From NCBI GenBank assembly GCA_030681895.1, contig JAUXRI010000224.1, positions 1 through 64,000 of the forward strand: a DNA stretch of 64,000 nt, read 5' to 3'. This DNA comes from Myxococcales bacterium (lineage in GTDB: Bacteria > Myxococcota > Myxococcia > Myxococcales > Myxococcaceae). Positions 1 through 10,795 of this stretch are shown here, piece after piece; the first letter of the stretch is position 1, and every line of letters begins with the position of its first letter. The position numbers were made by a program, and so were the translations under genes. Below the pieces are notes generated by a model that worked only from the letters and a program-made list of their open reading frames with translations, searched no databases and had not been told where the DNA came from.

Positions 1-3000
1 GCGAGGTTGTTCTCGATGCGCACGTCATTGCCCGCCGCGATGTCGACGTCGAAGCGGAGCCACTCGGACGGCTGCTCGTCGGACGGCACGGAGCGCTTTC
101 GGGCGGTCTCGAGGAGCGTCTCGAGCGAGAGCGGCTCGGTGTAGCGGAGCTTCACGACGTCGATGTTGCCCGAGAGCTGGAAGGGCGCCGCAGCGCCGCC
201 ACGGGTGGCCAGGAGGAGCTCGCCCGACAGCGTCGCTGGCACCTGCGGGCGCACCTGCACCGTGACGTCCTCGAGATCGAGCTGCAGCTCCATGGCGCCC
301 AGTGAGAGCTTGTCGAGCCGCACGTCGCCGCGCGCCTTGAGCCGGCCGTCGTTCAAGAAGCCCGTCACGTCTTGAATGACGACGCGCGACTCCGAGAAGT
401 CTGCGTGCCCAGACAAGGAGCGCACCGACAGATCCTGCCCCTTCACGGCGAGGCGCGCGTCGACGAGATCGGCGCTGCCGATGACCGTCGGCGCCGACAC
501 CGGCCCGCCAAACGCAGCGGTGAAGTCGAGCCGTCCCGAGGTGCGCTCGACGTCTGGCACGAAGGTGCTGAGCAGCCGCAGGTCGACGGCCCCCTGGGTG
601 CGCAGGTTGACCCGCGAGGGGCCCCACGAGCCCTCGGCGCTGACCTCGGTGGTCGGCCCCTTCATCGCGAGCGACTTGACCTGAAACGCGCCAGCGTTCC
701 ACGCGAGCTCGGCGGGCCCGACGTTCGAGGCCGACACCTCGCCCCGCGCCACCACCAGCTTTTCGAGGTACGCGACGGCGCGGGTCTGGCTGAAGTCGAG
801 CATCGGCCCGACCGCCGTCACCGCTCCTGCCAGCCCGACCTGCAGCCCTCTGGCCGAGGCCGGGAGGAACGCGGAGAGATCGGGCAGGTCGACCTTGAAG
901 CTCGAGTCGTAGGGCCAGTCGTTGCGCATCTTCACGCCCAGCCGGCCGGTGACGCCGTTGACCACCTGCCCGGTGACGGTCAGATCGCGGCCGAACACCT
1001 TCAGCGCCAGCTTCATGGGGCCCAGCCGCTGGGTCTTCCACTTCACCTCGTCCGAGGTGAGCGTGCCGTCGAGCTCGTACACGTCGGTCGTTCCACCCAG
1101 CACGAAGCGCCCCGTCAGCGCGCCGCTCACTCCGAGCGCCTTCGCGCCGCCAGGGTCGACCGCCTCCGCGAGCGAGCCTTCGTCCCACGCGATGCGGTAG
1201 TCGAGCGGTCCGTCGAAGCTCCACGAGCCGTCTGCCGAGACCCGCCCCATGGGCCCCTCGAAGGTCGTCGGGTCGAGCACCAACCGTTTGCCGTCTTCGA
1301 ACCTCAGAATGACGTTCGCCGCGCCCAGCCGCCGATCGAAGTACGCCACGTCGCTGACCCGCACCGCGAGCAGGCCTGCGAGCTGGCTGGCAGGAGAGTC
1401 GATCGCTGCCACCATCGAGACGCGCCCGACCAGCACCTCCTGCAGGCTCTGGATGGCGGGCGAGAGATCGACGAGCAGATCGATGACGTCTTCGACGCGG
1501 CCATCGGGCAGCTGCACCGACGCGCGCGTGTGGAGGCCCGAGTCGAGGAAGTCGAGGCCGATGTCTCCGAAGAGCTGGGTGCGGCCCTTCTGGGCGACGA
1601 GCCCGTCGAAGGTCAGCGTGTTGCCTTCGTACCGAACCGGGCTCTGCACCACCCCGAGCGAGTAGCCCGCGAACTTGAAGTCACGCAGCGACGTCTGGCC
1701 CGTGATCACCACCTGCCCCGCGGGGCCCTTCACCTTCACCGTCGCGCTGCCGGTCCCTGACCAGGCCAGCCCCGAGATGCTCCCGAAGTCGGAGAGATCG
1801 ATCGCCGACGCGATCGCGTCGATGTCCAGGTCGGGCGGGCCCTTCGCGGTGATGCCGAGGCGAACCGTGCCGCCGATCTGCGTGTGGCCGCGCGCGCCGA
1901 CCGCGAGCGAGATGTCGTCGAAGGTGACGGCCTTCGGGGTGACGCCGAGCGTGAACGTGCCCTTCGACGCCGAGAACGCGAGAATGTCGCTGCCCGCAGA
2001 CCTCGGGGCGTCATACGCGCGCGACGCCAACAGGAACGGCCCCGAGGCGAAGTCGATCGGCCCACTCAAAGCCAGCGTCGGCAGCAGATGCCCCGTCACC
2101 TCACCGCTCAGGGTGGCCGGAAAGTCGACCCACGCACCGGTGACGCCCGCCCTCGCCAACACTCGCGCCAGCGAGGCCTCCTTCGTGGTGATCTTCGCCT
2201 TGAGCGGGAAGCCCTCGGTCAGCTTCAGCTCTGCGCTCAGATGAATCTCGCCGTCGCCGGCGGGAGTCGAGAAGTCGTCGAGGTGCACCACGCCATCTGC
2301 AAACGAGAGCTGGGCCGAGAAGTCGCCGGGTGAAAACGCTCCCACGACGACCTGGCTCGCCCGCGCCTCGGCCCTGACCGATGGAGCGGTGAGCGGGCCT
2401 GCGACCGAGACGCGCGCCCAGATCTGCCCAGAGGGTGCCGGCAAATCGATCCCCAGCCGAGGGAGCGCGTCGATCGGCAGATAGAGCTGACCGTTCGCGT
2501 CGATCTCAGGCATCGGCTTGCAGAGCTCACGCAGCTCGCCCGAGCCACTGAAGCTGATGCCCGCAGCCGTGAGCTCGGCCTTCTGCACCTCGAGCACCTG
2601 CTCCTCGGCGTCGAGCGTCGCCTCGGCCGCGACCCGGCCGATCGAGATCTCCCTGGTGGCATCGAGCGTGATCGAGCCGTGCCGCAGCGAGGCCTCGACC
2701 TCACTGGTGCGACGGCTCACCTTCGCGCGCACCTCGAGGCCGTCGAGCTTCAGCTCACGTCCGCCCGGGAGCCGCAGCGCCACCGTGCCGTCCTGAATCT
2801 CGAGCCGCCCGATGCGCACTCTGGCGAGCACGTCGAGGGGACAGGCGGCCTGTGGGCTCCCGTCGCTTTCGGGGATCTCGAGATCGACGTGCGGGCGAAT
2901 GACGGTCACGTCTTGCAGCGACACCCCGGACGGAAACAGGCCCGCGAGCGACACGGACGCGAGCTCCGCCTTCACCACGGGCCGCGCTTCGGGGCCGACC

Positions 3001-3209
3001 GAGACCCCGTGGATCTCGACTGACGCCGTGAGCGGATCGATCACGCAGCGCTCGATGCGAACCGGCATGCCGACCGCGTCAGGGGCGCGCAGCCGCACCT
3101 CGGCGCACACCTTCTGACCGGCCCAGTCGGAGCGAAGCACGAAGGCGAGGCCGAGGAGGGCCAACGCCGCGACGGCGAGCACCACCCTTCCTCGTCGCCA
3201 ACGAGCCAT
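1..3209 (-). CDS. TamB/AsmA-like translocation and assembly protein, partial
   Basis: The frame is open from an ATG at 3209 to the window edge without a stop, giving at least 1069 residues; the C-terminus is missing. Residues about 7-22 are a hydrophobic signal anchor (VVLAVAALALLGLAFVL). The rest is long, beta-rich and low in cysteine, with recurring runs of the type GxxxFxGxL and SGxLxG. This is the look of AsmA/TamB (DUF490) proteins, which span the periplasm and move lipid or outer-membrane proteins between the two membranes. In many Gram-negatives tamB follows a BamA-like tamA, but that side lies outside the window. The gene follows the ExeA-like ATPase gene by 30 bases on the same strand and may be co-transcribed with it. 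The family call rests on overall pattern, because the diagnostic C-terminal domain is not visible. Confidence 0.7.
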   Translation of the reverse strand, partial: MARWRRGRVVLAVAALALLGLAFVLRSDWAGQKVCAEVRLRAPDAVGMPVRIERCVIDPLTASVEIHGVSVGPEARPVVKAELASVSLAGLFPSGVSLQDVTVIRPHVDLEIPESDGSPQAACPLDVLARVRIGRLEIQDGTVALRLPGGRELKLDGLEVRAKVSRRTSEVEASLRHGSITLDATREISIGRVAAEATLDAEEQVLEVQKAELTAAGISFSGSGELRELCKPMPEIDANGQLYLPIDALPRLGIDLPAPSGQIWARVSVAGPLTAPSVRAEARASQVVVGAFSPGDFSAQLSFADGVVHLDDFSTPAGDGEIHLSAELKLTEGFPLKAKITTKEASLARVLARAGVTGAWVDFPATLSGEVTGHLLPTLALSGPIDFASGPFLLASRAYDAPRSAGSDILAFSASKGTFTLGVTPKAVTFDDISLAVGARGHTQIGGTVRLGITAKGPPDLDIDAIASAIDLSDFGSISGLAWSGTGSATVKVKGPAGQVVITGQTSLRDFKFAGYSLGVVQSPVRYEGNTLTFDGLVAQKGRTQLFGDIGLDFLDSGLHTRASVQLPDGRVEDVIDLLVDLSPAIQSLQEVLVGRVSMVAAIDSPASQLAGLLAVRVSDVAYFDRRLGAANVILRFEDGKRLVLDPTTFEGPMGRVSADGSWSFDGPLDYRIAWDEGSLAEAVDPGGAKALGVSGALTGRFVLGGTTDVYELDGTLTSDEVKWKTQRLGPMKLALKVFGRDLTVTGQVVNGVTGRLGVKMRNDWPYDSSFKVDLPDLSAFLPASARGLQVGLAGAVTAVGPMLDFSQTRAVAYLEKLVVARGEVSASNVGPAELAWNAGAFQVKSLAMKGPTTEVSAEGSWGPSRVNLRTQGAVDLRLLSTFVPDVERTSGRLDFTAAFGGPVSAPTVIGSADLVDARLAVKGQDLSVRSLSGHADFSESRVVIQDVTGFLNDGRLKARGDVRLDKLSLGAMELQLDLEDVTVQVRPQVPATLSGELLLATRGGAAAPFQLSGNIDVVKLRYTEPLSLETLLETARKRSVPSDEQPSEWLRFDVDIAAGNDVRIENNL

Positions 3210-3239
3210 CAACGCCACCCTTCGCCCTGCGTGCCCTCG

Positions 3240-4574
3240 TTACAGCTTCCCGAGGCCCTCGAGGTACCGGTCGATCTCGGCGAGGTCGACGCCAGTCCGT
3301 GGCTTCGACGCAGGCGCAGCGGCAGTGTTCGCGTCAGCGGGCGGCGGCGGCGGCTGCTCTTCGAGCGGAAGTCCCTGAACGACGGGCGACGGAGGCGGGG
3401 GCGGCACCGCGACCACCGGCTGAATGGGCGGGGCTGCAGGCATGGGGCTCATGCCCGAGGGGCTGGAAGCGCGAGGCACGAACGATCGGATGCCAGACGG
3501 CGACGAAGCGATCACCGGCGCGGTGTCGACGGCGACAGACCCACCCTGGACCGTGGCCGTCACCCGCATACCGCCGTCGGCCGCGCTCTCGCTGGCCAGC
3601 TCGGGGTCTCTGCGCGTGGCGCTCGGCATGCCAGCGACGGGATGAAACGATCCGGGGCTGGGCATGACGGGTGCGATGACGGGCGGCACGATGGGCGCCA
3701 GCGGGGTCTGCGTCGGCGGCGCTGGAATGACGGCCGCGGCGAGGGGAGCCGGTGGGGGCCCCGCTTCGAGACCAAGGTTGTCGGCGATCTGCTCGATGAG
3801 CGCCGCGGGGATCTCCTGGCTGCGCGCGAGGAACGCCTCGAACAGCGCGTTGTCGCAGAGGGTGTTGATGACGCGCGGCGTTCCCGAGGCCCGGCGGTGC
3901 ACGGCCTGCATCGCATCACCGGTGAACGGAGATCGCGCACTGCCGGCCAGCCGCATTCGATGCTTGATGTACGCCTCGGTCGAGTCGGCGTTGAAGGGCT
4001 CGAGCCGGTAGCGCATGGCGACGCGCTGGGCGAGCGGTGGGTCGAGCTTCAGGTTCTTCTCGATCTCAGGGAGCCCGAAGAAGACGAAGCTGATCAGCTT
4101 GCGCTCGGGCACCTCGAGGTTGAGCAGCCCGCGAAACTCCTCCATCAGCTCGCGCGTCTCGAGCATCTGCGCTTCGTCGATCAGCACCACGGCCTTGCGC
4201 CCCTGCTCGTAGATCTGGAGCAGCCGTTGGTAGAGCTGAGACAGCAGCGCGAGCTTCTCCTGGGCGGGGTTCTCGACACCGAGCTGCAGGGCGATGCGAC
4301 GCAGAATCCAGCTCGCGGTGATGCCCGAGTGGATGATGACGAGGAGCGCCGCCTCGTAGTCCTCCTCTGGCAGCGAATCGAGCATGCGCCGGGCGAGCGT
4401 CGTCTTGCCCGCGCCGATGTCTCCCACGAGCACCGCGAGGCCCTTCATCGAGCTGACCGCGTACAACAGCCGTGTCAGCGCCTGCTGGTGCTGAGGCGCG
4501 TTGAAATAGAACCGGCTGACTGGCGCGTTGCTGAAGGGCTCAGCGGTCAAACCGAAGTGGTCGAGGTAGCTCAT
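3240..4574 (-). CDS. ExeA/GspA-like AAA ATPase with proline-rich tail
   Basis: 444 residues. The N-terminus (MSYLDHFGLTAEPFSNAP) is typical of ExeA-family ATPases. Walker A is GDIGAGKT at about 51-58 and Walker B is VVLIDEAQ at about 129-136, followed by the conserved GTPRVINTLCDNAL segment near 230. ExeA proteins help place secretin complexes in the cell wall, but this one has no peptidoglycan-binding domain. Residues about 270-430 are instead a low-complexity Pro/Ala tail with two polyproline runs. It starts 9 bases after the sgmX-like gene and is probably in the same transcript, so a role in placing or regulating the polar pilus machine is a reasonable inference, not a demonstrated one. 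It could also be a stand-alone ATPase of unknown partner. Confidence 0.8.
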   Translation of the reverse strand: MSYLDHFGLTAEPFSNAPVSRFYFNAPQHQQALTRLLYAVSSMKGLAVLVGDIGAGKTTLARRMLDSLPEEDYEAALLVIIHSGITASWILRRIALQLGVENPAQEKLALLSQLYQRLLQIYEQGRKAVVLIDEAQMLETRELMEEFRGLLNLEVPERKLISFVFFGLPEIEKNLKLDPPLAQRVAMRYRLEPFNADSTEAYIKHRMRLAGSARSPFTGDAMQAVHRRASGTPRVINTLCDNALFEAFLARSQEIPAALIEQIADNLGLEAGPPPAPLAAAVIPAPPTQTPLAPIVPPVIAPVMPSPGSFHPVAGMPSATRRDPELASESAADGGMRVTATVQGGSVAVDTAPVIASSPSGIRSFVPRASSPSGMSPMPAAPPIQPVVAVPPPPPSPVVQGLPLEEQPPPPPADANTAAAPASKPRTGVDLAEIDRYLEGLGKL

Positions 4575-4583
4575 GCGCTGGCC

Positions 4584-7500
4584 TCAGACGTAGCCGACCT
4601 TGCGTGACGTTGCCGGGGGTGCGCTCCCACCCGTGGGAGGCCCGCCCTTCTTCGGAGGCCCGCCACCGCCCGGTGTCGGGTCGTCTTCGGGCACCGCGAT
4701 CGCCGAGAGCCGCTCGACCATCGAGCTGACGTCACGGTAGGCCGGGTCGGTCGCCTGCACCTTGAGGTACTGCGCGAGCGCGCGGCCCGGCTGCCCTGCC
4801 CCCTCGTACGCCATGCCCAGCTCGAACCGGGTGGCCTTCTCGACCTCGCCGCTCGAGTGCTCGCTGGTGAGCGCCTGCATGAAGGAGTCGACCGCGAGCG
4901 GGTAGTCGCCCTTCATCACCTGGAGCATTCCCGCCATCGTCAGGCAGTCGATCTCCTTCTTCTTCCCGACACAGCCTTTGCGCGCGATCGTGAACTCGCT
5001 GATCGCGTCGTCCATCAGGCCCATCTCTTTGTAGGCGATGCCGAGATCGTAGTGCGTGTCGACGTCTTCGGGCTTCACGACCTTCTCGAGGCCCTTCTTG
5101 AACTCGGCGAACACCTCTTCGACCGAGACCTGGTAGTCGTCCTGACCGCCCGAAGGGGCCGCCGCTTCTTCGGGTTCTCCACCGAAGTCGCCGAGCTCGT
5201 CGGCGAGCTCCTGCGCGAGATCGAAGGCGTCGCGCGACTCACCGGTCGCAGGCGCCGCCATCTCTCCCGTCGAGTATTCCGTCGATTGTTCCGGAGGCGC
5301 GCCTCCGGAGTCGACCTGCGCCAGCAGCTGCGCCGCGCGCTGGTGATCGGGGTACGCGATCAGCACCGTCTCGAGAATCTCGCGGGCCTCTTCGAACAGC
5401 CCCTGCTCGATGAAGAAGGTGGCCTCGTCACACTCCTCCGACGCGGGCTCGTCGGCGGGAGGCGCTTCGACAGGCTCGTCAAAGGACTGAGGCGGCGGGG
5501 TCTCGAGGAGCTCCGCAGGCGGGGCCTCCTCTTCTGCCATCGTCGACCCGGGGCTGTACGCGGGGGCCTCTTCGACCTCGAGCGGCGCCGATTGCAGGGC
5601 CGCCAGCGTGGCTGACTTGTAGCCAGCCGCGGTCTTCACGAGCGACGGGTCGAGGGCCTTCATCGCCCGCGTCGGCATCTCGTGCTCGTCGTCGCCGAGG
5701 GCCGCGGGTGGAATGTACGCAGGCCCCTGTCGGGTCGCCGCCGTCGTCGCAGGTGCGTCGGGCACCGTCGCCACGGCACGATTCACCGGAATGCCGGTGC
5801 CCATCGTGGGCCCGTCGTCTTGCTCGCCGAAGGGGTCGTCGGTGGGCTCGTAGGCCTGGGGCGCGACCGTCTCGAACTCACCGGTCCGCGGCTCCTCGTC
5901 GAGCATCATGCTGCTCGTGGGGGGCTCATCGAGCTCGTCGTCTGCGACGATCGGCGCCTCGTCGAGCAGATCGTCGGCGACGGGCGGAGGGTCGACCTCG
6001 ATCGAGCCTGCGTTCGCGGCGTCGTCGGGCGAGAGCGCCATGTCGTCAGGCACGTACTCGGGCGAGTCGAGAGAGTCGTCGATCGGCTCCTCCGACGAGA
6101 TCGCGACCTCGGCGCTGATCGGCTCGTCACCCGCTTCGTCGGCGACGATGACCTCGTCATCGCTCGAGTCGACGAGGATCGCGTCTTCAGGCACGTCACC
6201 GCGCGAGCCGTGGGCGTCGAGCGTGGCGGTGCCGCCCTCGAGCCGCAGCGACTGGAGGAAGACCGGCACCTCGGGGTGGCCGGGGTTCTGCTGCAGCATG
6301 GTCGTGAGGTACGGCTGCGCGCGCTCGCGATCACCGACCCGAGTCAGGAGCCGCAACACGTTCAGCAGCTGCTCCGCCGCCTGCGCGTGGTTGTTCGAGG
6401 CGACGTAGATCGCGTACGCCTTCTCGTGGGCGTCGAGGTTCTCGGGCTCGGCCGCGAAGATCTTCCGGAGATGTTCGAGCGCTTTGTCGTGCAGCCCGTA
6501 CTTCACGTAGACGTCGGTCTCGGTCAGCAGCTTCCCGAGAGAGTCTGCGCGGGGCTTGACGGCGGGCGTCGTCGTCGTCGCCACAGGCTGGAGCGCCGGC
6601 TGCTGACCCGTCGCAGGCCGCGGCTGATACGTCGGCGCTTGGCCGGTCGGCTGCTGGAAGCCCTGGGGCGCGTAGGCGCCGCCGACGCCGGTGTTGCCAG
6701 TGCGGGCCGGCTGCGCGACCGCCATGGCCGGCTCCGGCTCGTGCTGCGGCGATCGCGCCACCACGTCGGGATCGTTCGGGTCGAGCTGCGCGACCTGCGC
6801 CCAGGTCTGCTCCGATTCGTGCTCCTGCCCGCGCTCCGCGTAGGCGCGCGCGAGCTCCTTGTAGACGCTGATCGTCTTCGAGGTCTGGCCGAGGCCCTGA
6901 AACGCCACCGCCAGGAGGCGCAGCGTGTCGATGTCGCGGGGGTCGGCCTTGAAGCAGACCTGCAGCTTCGCGAGCGCGCGCTTCTGATCGTTGCGCTGCA
7001 GGTAGATCTCGGCGAGCTCGCGGGCGAGCCCCAGATCGTCGGGCTTCAGCGCGGTGATCTTCTCGGCGACCCGCAGGTAGTCGTCGATGCGATTCTGACG
7101 CTTGAGGTGCTCGGCGGCGCGTTGCAGCTCGCCGCTCGCCTCGTCGTGCATGCGCTCGCGAATGTAGAGATCCGCCAGCTTCACCCGCGACTGAACGTTG
7201 TCGGGGTCGAGGTCGACCATCTTCCGCAAGACGTCGAGCGACTTCTTCACGTCGCCCTGCTTGTCGTAGTGGTTGGCGACGATCTGGTAATACGCCATCG
7301 CTTCGCCCATCAGCTGCAGCTGCTGGTGGAGCTCGGCGAGCTGAACGTTGATGTCGATGAGCGTCGGGTCGAGCTTCAGCACCTGCTTGTACTGAGCGAC
7401 AGCCTTCAGGAAGAAGCCGTCTTTCGCGTAGCTCTCGGCCACCTTCATGATGAACGTGGCGGCCTGCGCGTTGTCGTTCTTCTTCTGGTACAGCTCTCCC

Positions 7501-7628
7501 ATCTTCTGGAGGATCCGAACGTCCTTCGGATCGACCTCCAGGATCTTCTGGTACTCCTTGATCGCCTTGTCGTAGGCGCCTTTGGCGACCAGCTTGCCGG
7601 CGGCCTCGATGATCTTGTTCTTGTCCAA
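4584..7628 (-). CDS. sgmX: SgmX-like multi-TPR protein, likely MglA effector for pilus polarity
   Basis: 1014 residues, with no signal peptide or membrane segment, so cytoplasmic. An N-terminal array of TPR helices covers about residues 5-290 (MGELYQKKNDNAQAA and similar). It is followed by a Pro/Gln linker (about 295-350), a second TPR block (about 365-470), a long acidic disordered stretch (about 480-700, rich in DD/EE), single TPRs near 735-780, and a C-terminal TPR block (about 835-980) ending in a Gly/Pro tail. In M. xanthus the TPR protein SgmX binds MglA-GTP at the leading pole and stimulates T4P formation; its gene lies next to accC near pilQ, as here. Identification is therefore by architecture, length and synteny. 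The internal acidic region is presumably less conserved than the TPR ends. Confidence 0.78.
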   Translation of the reverse strand: MDKNKIIEAAGKLVAKGAYDKAIKEYQKILEVDPKDVRILQKMGELYQKKNDNAQAATFIMKVAESYAKDGFFLKAVAQYKQVLKLDPTLIDINVQLAELHQQLQLMGEAMAYYQIVANHYDKQGDVKKSLDVLRKMVDLDPDNVQSRVKLADLYIRERMHDEASGELQRAAEHLKRQNRIDDYLRVAEKITALKPDDLGLARELAEIYLQRNDQKRALAKLQVCFKADPRDIDTLRLLAVAFQGLGQTSKTISVYKELARAYAERGQEHESEQTWAQVAQLDPNDPDVVARSPQHEPEPAMAVAQPARTGNTGVGGAYAPQGFQQPTGQAPTYQPRPATGQQPALQPVATTTTPAVKPRADSLGKLLTETDVYVKYGLHDKALEHLRKIFAAEPENLDAHEKAYAIYVASNNHAQAAEQLLNVLRLLTRVGDRERAQPYLTTMLQQNPGHPEVPVFLQSLRLEGGTATLDAHGSRGDVPEDAILVDSSDDEVIVADEAGDEPISAEVAISSEEPIDDSLDSPEYVPDDMALSPDDAANAGSIEVDPPPVADDLLDEAPIVADDELDEPPTSSMMLDEEPRTGEFETVAPQAYEPTDDPFGEQDDGPTMGTGIPVNRAVATVPDAPATTAATRQGPAYIPPAALGDDEHEMPTRAMKALDPSLVKTAAGYKSATLAALQSAPLEVEEAPAYSPGSTMAEEEAPPAELLETPPPQSFDEPVEAPPADEPASEECDEATFFIEQGLFEEAREILETVLIAYPDHQRAAQLLAQVDSGGAPPEQSTEYSTGEMAAPATGESRDAFDLAQELADELGDFGGEPEEAAAPSGGQDDYQVSVEEVFAEFKKGLEKVVKPEDVDTHYDLGIAYKEMGLMDDAISEFTIARKGCVGKKKEIDCLTMAGMLQVMKGDYPLAVDSFMQALTSEHSSGEVEKATRFELGMAYEGAGQPGRALAQYLKVQATDPAYRDVSSMVERLSAIAVPEDDPTPGGGGPPKKGGPPTGGSAPPATSRKVGYV

Positions 7629-7717
7629 GAAGGGCTGGGGGAACCGGGTTTCGCGAAGAAAAACAACAGACTAACGACGCGAAAACCTACCAGAGGGTCC
7701 GCGCCCGTCCAAGAAGC

Positions 7718-9103
<1,386 letters not shown>

Positions 9104-9178
9104 GGCACCCTCCCGGGGACAACGGCGCGGGAGCCGACCTGCGCCGGCTCCTCAGCAGCGAGCGTGGTTCGCCCTGTT

Positions 9179-9742
<564 letters not shown>

Positions 9743-9758
9743 GGCGGAAACGATCGTC

Positions 9759-10334
9759 TCAGGCAGTCTGGGTGCGGGTGAGGTACTTGCCGTCGCGCGT
9801 GTCGATCTTCAGCACGTCACCCTCGTTGATGAAGAGCGGCACGTTGACGACGTAGCCCGACTCGAGGGTCGCCGGCTTCTGAGCGCCCGACACCGTGTCT
9901 CCGCGCACGCCGGGGTCGCACTTGACGACCTTCAGCTCGACCGAGTTCGGCAGCGACACACCGATCGCCTTGCCGTTGAAGAAGAGCACCTGCGTCGGCA
10001 GGTTCTCCTTCAAGAAGTTCTTCCCCTCGGCGACGACCTTCTCGAGCACGAACGTCTGCTCGAAGGTCTTGTTCTCCATGAAGTGGTACTCGTCGCCCTG
10101 CTTGTAGAGGTACTGCATGTCCTTCTCTTCGATGTCGGGGCGACCGACCTTGTCACCGCTCTTGAAGTTCTTCTCGAGCTGACGACCAGAGATGAGGCTG
10201 CGGTAGATGGTTCGACAGAACGCGGAGCCCTTGCCGGGCTTGACGTGCTGGAACTCGACGATCTCGAACGGTTCCCCGTCCATCTCGATCTTGAGACCCT
10301 TCTTAAAGTCTGCGGTGTCGATGACTCCGGCCAT
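9759..10334 (-). CDS. efp: Elongation factor P
   Basis: 191 residues, full length. The N-terminal KOW-like domain has the loop VKPGKGSAF with Lys35 at the tip, the position that is modified in lysine-type EF-P. The two OB domains follow (GVSLPNSVELKVVKCDPGVRGD is the EF-P signature). It binds ribosomes stalled on polyproline codons. This suits the neighbourhood, since the ExeA-like protein four genes downstream has several polyproline runs. A purine-rich GAGGGG lies just before the ATG. A strong terminator hairpin ends only about 16 bases upstream of the start, so its own promoter must be very close or transcription must read through. Confidence 0.97.
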   Translation of the reverse strand: MAGVIDTADFKKGLKIEMDGEPFEIVEFQHVKPGKGSAFCRTIYRSLISGRQLEKNFKSGDKVGRPDIEEKDMQYLYKQGDEYHFMENKTFEQTFVLEKVVAEGKNFLKENLPTQVLFFNGKAIGVSLPNSVELKVVKCDPGVRGDTVSGAQKPATLESGYVVNVPLFINEGDVLKIDTRDGKYLTRTQTA

Positions 10335-10344
10335 GTGCCCCTCG

Positions 10345-10381
10345 TAAAAGGAAAAAAGGTGGCGGGCTCATACCGCCACCT
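10345..10381 (-). terminator. Intrinsic terminator after the pilM-pilQ-roadblock operon
   Basis: Read on the minus strand, AGGTGGCGG (10381-10373) pairs perfectly with CCGCCACCT (10365-10357) around a 7-base loop and is followed at once by a run of T. This is a textbook rho-independent terminator. It lies 46 bases after the roadblock gene stop and abuts the efp ribosome binding site, so it could also act as an attenuator for efp-accB-accC. Confidence 0.85.
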
Positions 10382-10426
10382 CTCCACCTGCACAAGCAAT
10401 GGCTGTGACCCGCCGCGAGCCCTGCG

Positions 10427-10795
10427 TCAGAGCTCTTTGGCGACTTTGGGCGCGGTGATGCGGAGCACGTACCGGGCCTTGCCGTAGTTCCCCGTCGGCA
10501 GCAGACCCACCACCAGGAAGTAGTCCTGGTTCACCATGCGCAGGAGCGTGATCACGTTCTCGGAGTTGATCGACAGCTCGGTGACCTTGCCCGTCTTCAG
10601 CGTCTCGGCGGTGACCTTCGCCTGCGACATCAGGTTGGCGAACTCGATCCACGCGGCCTGCAGGTCGAGCTGTACCGCCGACTCAGGCAGGTCCCTCGGC
10701 AGCGTCTCGACGGCGATGCCGTCGAAGCCCATCACGCTGCACGCGATGGCGCCGTCGACGCCGTCCATGATCGTCTTGAGGTGTTCCGTGAACAT
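10427..10795 (-). CDS. Roadblock/LC7-domain protein (MglB-like fold)
   Basis: 122 residues, a single roadblock/LC7 domain. It begins with a helix (MFTEHLKTIMDGVDGAIACSVMGFDGIAVE) matching the first helix-strand of MglB-type proteins. In myxobacteria, roadblock proteins act as GAPs or partners of the Ras-like GTPase MglA. No GTPase gene is in this window. Its ATG overlaps the stop of the upstream lipoprotein gene (TGATG), so it is translationally coupled to the pilM-pilQ operon, and the operon terminator follows it. A regulatory role in pilus polarity is an inference from domain and context. It is not mglB itself as far as can be told. Confidence 0.85.
   Translation of the reverse strand: MFTEHLKTIMDGVDGAIACSVMGFDGIAVETLPRDLPESAVQLDLQAAWIEFANLMSQAKVTAETLKTGKVTELSINSENVITLLRMVNQDYFLVVGLLPTGNYGKARYVLRITAPKVAKEL

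Noticed and set aside
372..1760. Long plus-strand open frame of 462 codons
   Set aside because: It is antisense to the TamB-like frame, has Arg/His-rich low-information sequence and no ribosome binding site. GC-rich third positions create such shadow frames.
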